Assembly (NCBI RefSeq): GCF_030227225.1 | Contig: NZ_JASPHQ010000019.1 | Span: forward strand, 1 to 48,040 | Direction: 5' to 3' | Length of the DNA: 48,040 bases | Source: Corynebacterium rhinophilum | Lineage (GTDB): Bacteria > Actinomycetota > Actinomycetes > Mycobacteriales > Mycobacteriaceae | Part shown: piece by piece, positions 44,886 through 48,040 of the stretch | Layout of the letters: each line of letters begins with the position of its first letter | Numbering within the stretch: position 1 is the first letter of the stretch | The notes under the pieces: model-generated | What the model saw: the letters and a program-made list of their open reading frames with translations, nothing else | Told to the model about the DNA's origin: nothing | Databases searched by the model: none | Made by a program: the position numbers and the translations under genes

Positions 44886-44919
44886 AACCGGTTCATCTAT
44901 ACTTTATAGACAAACCGGT
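44886..44919. promoter_or_regulatory. TetR promoter with paired ACCGGT sites
   Basis: AACCGGT (44886-44892) and AACCGGT (44913-44919) lie 27 bp apart, each around an ACCGGT palindrome, enclosing CTATACTTTATAG. They precede the TetR ATG by 23-56 bp, so auto-repression is the simplest reading. Confidence 0.5.
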
Positions 44920-44941
44920 ATGTACGCTAGTTATATGCGGA

Positions 44942-45193
44942 CTATTGTTTCACCTTGTCCACAATCCACAGCAAGATGCAAGCACCAGCGGTGGCAGCGA
45001 CGATGGAGAAGATCCAACCACCGCTAGCCTCAATATTCAGTAGCTGGATAATGATGCCACCGATGAGGCCGCCGATAACACCCACCACCAAGTTGGTAAA
45101 CAACCCGTGGTCACGCTTCATAATCTTCTCTGCCAGCCAACCGGCAATGATACCAACAATGATTGAAGTAAATAGACCCAAACCTAGTCCCAT
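44942..45193 (-). CDS. GlsB/YeaQ/YmgE family membrane protein
   Basis: 83 aa with three spans (LFTSIIVGIIAGWLAEKIM; LVVGVIGGLIGGIIIQLL; IVAATAGACILLWIVDKV). The GxIGG repeats are typical of the transglycosylase-associated/YeaQ family, linked to stress. An AGGAGG site precedes the ATG. The gene downstream is the TetR regulator. Confidence 0.88.
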   Translation of the reverse strand: MGLGLGLFTSIIVGIIAGWLAEKIMKRDHGLFTNLVVGVIGGLIGGIIIQLLNIEASGGWIFSIVAATAGACILLWIVDKVKQ

Positions 45194-45306
45194 GATTTCC
45201 TCCTAATATAAACGTGTCGAATACTGCCCAGTTTAAACCCCTGTGACTCAAGTGGCGATAACAAATGCGACACATTTGTATAGCAAAGTGGCTTTAAAAC
45301 ACCAGA

Positions 45307-45347
45307 AGCGCTCCACTCCTAGCTCTAAAAGCCGGGAGAAGAGCGCT
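45307..45347 (-). terminator. Possible terminator of the universal stress protein gene
   Basis: AGCGCTC (45307-45313) pairs with GAGCGCT (45341-45347), with CTCC/GGAG inside. The T run on the minus strand is weak (GTGTTTTA). Confidence 0.4.
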
Positions 45348-45370
45348 GGGAAGTCAGGCTAGTGAATGAT

Positions 45371-46270
45371 TTAGCCTTCGTCGTCTGGGCGTACCACCAT
45401 CATCGGGCACGGTGCAGACTGCAGCAATGCGCGGGAGGTAGAGCCAAGGACCATGCCCTTGAATCCACCACGGCCGTGGGAACCAACGACGAGAAGCTGC
45501 GCGCCTTCGGCGGCCTCCGTCAACGCACGGACGGGCCGGTCACGGGTGATCTGCTTCTTCACCTCAACATCTGGGAACTCTTCGCGCGGTTCCTTCAGGT
45601 TTTCTTCCAGCACCTCAGCTTGTTCCTTTTCAATCTCTGACCACTCAGACTGAGCTGCAGAGAGGCCGGCGAGGGATGCCTGGATTTGCATATCCATCCA
45701 GGTGTGCACGGCAACGAGGGCCGCGCCGCGAGCCTGGGCTTCGCGGAAAGCATAGGAGGTTGCCTTCTGAGAAACCTCGGAACCGTCCACGCCAACGACA
45801 ACTGGGCCGTATTTGGTGGAGTCGGTGACGTTATTATCTTCACGAACCACAACTACCGGGCAAGCGGCGTGGGAAACAACTGCTGCGGAGACAGACCCCA
45901 TGACCATGCCGGACAGGCCGCCCATGCCGCGCGAACCCATCACGACCATGGTGACGTCTTGAGACATTTCCAAGAGCATATCGATGGGGGAGCCCTCTGC
46001 GATGGTGTGCCCAATCTTGAGCTCTGGGGCTACCTCGTGAGCGATTGCACGAGCTTCCTCAATCTTTTCCAGGGTGTCGTCCTGCAAGTCATCGTAGAGA
46101 TCCTTCGGCGGAACCATACCTTCTGCATACAGGAATTGCGGTATGGTGTAGCTCGATGCGATGCGCAGCGGGATTTCCCTCTTCATCGCCGTATTTGCCG
46201 CCCAACGGACGGCGTTCTTTGAGGCGTCAGAGCCGTCGACGGCGACGACTACAATGTCTTCCTTAGCCAT
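45371..46270 (-). CDS. Tandem universal stress protein (two UspA domains)
   Basis: 299 aa. Both domains carry the ATP-binding G-x2-G-x9-G-S/T motif: MGSRGMGGLSGMVMGSVS and VGSHGRGGFKGMVLGSTS. The first starts IVVVAVDGSDASKNAVRWA, the second PVVVGVDGSEVSQKATSYA. Such proteins bind ATP and respond to stress. The ATG is preceded by AAAGGAAAG. Confidence 0.94.
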   Translation of the reverse strand: MAKEDIVVVAVDGSDASKNAVRWAANTAMKREIPLRIASSYTIPQFLYAEGMVPPKDLYDDLQDDTLEKIEEARAIAHEVAPELKIGHTIAEGSPIDMLLEMSQDVTMVVMGSRGMGGLSGMVMGSVSAAVVSHAACPVVVVREDNNVTDSTKYGPVVVGVDGSEVSQKATSYAFREAQARGAALVAVHTWMDMQIQASLAGLSAAQSEWSEIEKEQAEVLEENLKEPREEFPDVEVKKQITRDRPVRALTEAAEGAQLLVVGSHGRGGFKGMVLGSTSRALLQSAPCPMMVVRPDDEG

Positions 46271-46298
46271 GATCTTTCCTTTCAGTGGTTATAACTTA

Positions 46299-46304
46299 AT
46301 TATA
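46299..46304 (-). promoter_or_regulatory. -10 element of the universal stress protein gene
   Basis: TATAAT on the minus strand at 46299-46304, about 29 bp before the ATG and 20 bp before the AAAGGAAAG site; a canonical sigma-A-type hexamer. Confidence 0.65.
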
Positions 46305-46317
46305 GTACGGATTAGGC

Positions 46318-46455
46318 TTAATGGTTGACAGTTGCAGGATCAGAATTGGACGGAGAGAAAATTTCGAGGAGCGTTCGGAATACGCCCCATATCACCGCGC
46401 CAATTCCGTCATTGAAAAAAGCCAGCACCTGGTCCGCGAGAGAATTAATATCCAT
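46318..46455 (-). CDS. 45-aa amphipathic peptide, porin-like or membrane-active candidate
   Basis: 45 codons from ATG 46455: MDINSLADQVLAFFNDGIGA, a hydrophobic amphipathic centre VIWGVFRTLLEIF, and the tail SPSNSDPATVNH. The length equals that of corynebacterial PorA-type channel peptides, which also lack signal sequences, but I cannot show homology. No ribosome-binding site is visible, so it may be leaderless. Its ATG shares CATG with the rluA start at 46454. The stop lies just upstream of the stress-protein promoter. Confidence 0.45.
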   Translation of the reverse strand: MDINSLADQVLAFFNDGIGAVIWGVFRTLLEIFSPSNSDPATVNH

Positions 46456-47437
46456 GTCAAACACACTAATACACCACAAAAAAGGATTCAGCCCTTTGCC
46501 CATTAAAAATGGGCTCAACCCCACGCGCGTACGCACGCCGGAGGAAGGTCTCAGCACCTGGGATTTTCTCAGCAAAGTCATCTCCTCGCAGCGCCACCGC
46601 CACCCTAATGATGATGCACAGGCACTGCGTGACCGATTCACCGCGGGCGAGGTAGTCCTGCGCGATCAAACTCCCCTAAAGCCAGGTACCGTGCTCGGCA
46701 AAGATGTCGATGTCTTCTTCTACCGCATCCCCGCACCAGAAGCACCCGTGCCTTATGACATCCCCATCATCTATGAAGATGACAACATCCTGGTAGCCGA
46801 TAAACCCCCATTCATGGCCACCATGCCGCGCGCCCGGCACATCGTCGAAACCGCCACCGTACGCCTTCGCCGTTCCACCGGAAATAACGAATTAGTGCCG
46901 GCACACCGCCTCGACCGCCTCACCTCGGGCCTTCTTCTATTTACCAAGCACAAGGACGTCCGCGGCGCCTACCAGTCCCTCTTCGCAGAAAAGAAAGTCC
47001 ACAAGACCTACCAGGCGGTCGCGGAATTCCGCCGCTTGCCGACGCCCCTCCAATGGTCCTCCCACCTAACTAAAACGCCCGGTGAAATCCAGGGACGAAT
47101 AGCAGATGGTGAACCAAATGCTTTCACCACACTAGAATCGGTAGAACCCATTGATAAGGCCCCTTATGAAAAAGTTCACGGTTCACTGGCTGACCTCGGC
47201 ATCTACACCCTAAAACCACAGACTGGGAAGACCCATCAATTGCGGCTGCACATGTGGCAGGCGGGCATACCGATCCTCGGCGATCCTGTCTACCCCACGA
47301 TTTTCCCTGAGGAAGCTGAAGACATGTCCGTGCCCATGCACTTAACAGCGACGGACTTAGGATTCACGGATCCGCTCAGCGGAAAGCCGCGCCATTTCAG
47401 CTCAGGACTTCCACTGGCCACGCACAAATTGCTTTAA
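46454..47437 (+). CDS. RluA-family pseudouridine synthase
   Basis: 327 aa. Start MSNTLIHHKKGFSPLPIKNG at 46454 precedes the S4-like LNPTRVRTPEEGLSTWDFL region. The catalytic motif is LVPAHRLDRLTSGLLLF with the nucleophilic Asp in HRLDR; IIYEDDNILVADKP and LKPQTGKTHQLRLHM are further hallmarks. It modifies uridines in rRNA or tRNA. Frame continues to 46325 but that overlaps the divergent peptide gene. No ribosome-binding site at 46454, so a leaderless transcript is possible. Confidence 0.88.
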   Translation: MSNTLIHHKKGFSPLPIKNGLNPTRVRTPEEGLSTWDFLSKVISSQRHRHPNDDAQALRDRFTAGEVVLRDQTPLKPGTVLGKDVDVFFYRIPAPEAPVPYDIPIIYEDDNILVADKPPFMATMPRARHIVETATVRLRRSTGNNELVPAHRLDRLTSGLLLFTKHKDVRGAYQSLFAEKKVHKTYQAVAEFRRLPTPLQWSSHLTKTPGEIQGRIADGEPNAFTTLESVEPIDKAPYEKVHGSLADLGIYTLKPQTGKTHQLRLHMWQAGIPILGDPVYPTIFPEEAEDMSVPMHLTATDLGFTDPLSGKPRHFSSGLPLATHKLL

Positions 47438-47445
47438 GCCTGCAA

Positions 47446-47491
47446 TGTCCCAGGCTTTGTTCCGTTTGAATAGAGGGGAAAATCTGGAACG
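47446..47491. repeat. Partner copy of the 47-bp element, degraded
   Basis: TGTCCCAGGCTTTGTTCCGT matches 28802-28821 closely; the right arm is degraded (AAAATCTGGAAC). It starts just after the rluA stop and marks the switch from core to IS sequence. From ~47490 to 47545 a decayed IS3 left end follows (TTTGGTGGCCACCTGATATT, like 26674-26693). Confidence 0.65.
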
Positions 47492-47595
47492 ACCTGACCT
47501 CCATTTGGTGGCCACCTGATATTCAACCCAGTCGAGTTGGGGAGATGAAGTGCCCCGAGTTTTATTCCTAGGCATGTGCCTTGATTTCTATTATG

Positions 47596-47895
47596 GGCCT
47601 GACCCCCGGAAAGTGGGCACGTCGGGGGTTAGCTATGCTGCTTTGGTCAGTGTAGCTGATGTGAGTGCTTCGAAGTCATCGGGAGCTAGAAGGTTGCACC
47701 ACGAGTGTCGCCGGCGCGTGTTGTAGCGCATGCACCACCTAAAGACTTCCTGACGGCAGATAATGGGATTGCCAAAGACTTTCCTATCACGCAAGACTTC
47801 CCGCTTTAAGGTGGCGTTAAACGATTCTGCTAGGGCGTTATCTGCACTCGTTCCTACCGCGCCCATGGACTGGCGCACACCCAACGACGAGCAAT
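47596..47895 (-). pseudogene. IS3 OrfB C-terminal fragment (same type as 26658-27820)
   Basis: The frame 47633-47895 reads GVRQSMGAVGTSADNALAES with the catalytic Glu, NATLKREVLRDRKVFGNPI, RWCMRYNTRRRHSWCN and ends SATLTKAA. It is the intact version of the C-terminus that is lost at 27820. The N-terminal part is missing because IS256-B begins at 47896. The right IS end lies near 47596-47630 (a CCCCCG/CGGGGG hairpin). Confidence 0.88.
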
Positions 47896-48040
47896 GAGCG
47901 TGTCAAGTTGTTTGTGTGTGGGGCTAGGTTTATAGGTATTTGTCGAAGCGGTCGGGAAAGGCCACGGCCATTTGGTTGATGGCTTGTTTCCAGCCGGAAA
48001 CTCGGGCTCCTTCCATGAGTCTGCCGGCTGTTCTTGAGAC
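47896..48040 (-). mobile_element. 3' end of IS256-B, cut by window edge
   Basis: The IS end GAGCGTGTCAAGTTGTTTG starts at 47896 and interrupts IS3 OrfB. The transposase C-terminus is encoded at 47930-48040 (minus): VSRTAGRLMEGARVSGWKQ, then AINQMAVAFPDRFDKYL and stop, as in mutator-type transposases. The gene runs out of the window on the right. Confidence 0.9.

Overview
The window looks like a Corynebacterium chromosome fragment. Supporting genes are a UDP-galactopyranose mutase (arabinogalactan synthesis), an LCP-family ligase next to pheA, a class E sortase with a DUF2020 lipoprotein, a small Lsr2-type nucleoid protein, a HrrA/HrrS-like heme two-component pair and corynebacterial-type IS256 and IS3 elements. 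From memory, the order serS - GntR(FarR-like) - phosphoglycerate mutase - pheA - amidase - CPBP - LCP - glpQ-type phosphodiesterase - ldh - msrA - sodA - hrrAS resembles the C. glutamicum cg3196-cg3250 area; I could not check this. The species cannot be fixed from the sequence.

Layout. 1-650: end of an IS256-type element that has cut off a PadR regulator, then mostly non-coding DNA. 728-4078: an arsenate-reductase-like pseudo-enzyme divergent from pabAB and pabC (folate branch of chorismate). 4072-5758: an AlbA_2/ATPase/winged-helix gene bracketed by two identical 65-bp hairpin repeats, the most cassette-like unit here. 5804-15213: a hydrolase, a small basic protein, glf, a cell-wall amidase, and the glpD-glpF-glpK glycerol operon followed by a HAD phosphatase. 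15514-25469: PlsC-HAD fusion, serS, GntR regulator, envelope protein, metallopeptidase, phosphoglycerate-mutase-type phosphatase, pheA, amidase, CPBP protein, LCP ligase.

25680-28850 is an accessory island. It holds an IS graveyard (IS256-A fragment, two decayed IS3 copies, an internally deleted IS256-B), a secreted bacteriocin-like protein with a small membrane partner, and a 47-bp palindromic element. 29073-47437 returns to core-type genes: DUF5926, glycerophosphodiesterase, ldh, a membrane alpha/beta hydrolase, msrA, sodA, an MFS transporter, a polytopic membrane protein, a TM0106-type nuclease, DUF6474, Lsr2, hrrA/hrrS, DUF2020 lipoprotein, a 50-aa membrane protein, class E sortase, a YidC paralogue, a TetR regulator, GlsB/YeaQ, a tandem universal stress protein, a 45-aa amphipathic peptide and an RluA pseudouridine synthase. 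47446-48040 again holds IS3 and IS256 pieces. Both window ends lie inside the same kind of IS256 element in the same orientation, so the window may be a whole contig broken at repeats.

No rRNA, tRNA or CRISPR array was recognised. Coordinates were read by eye; no database search was possible.
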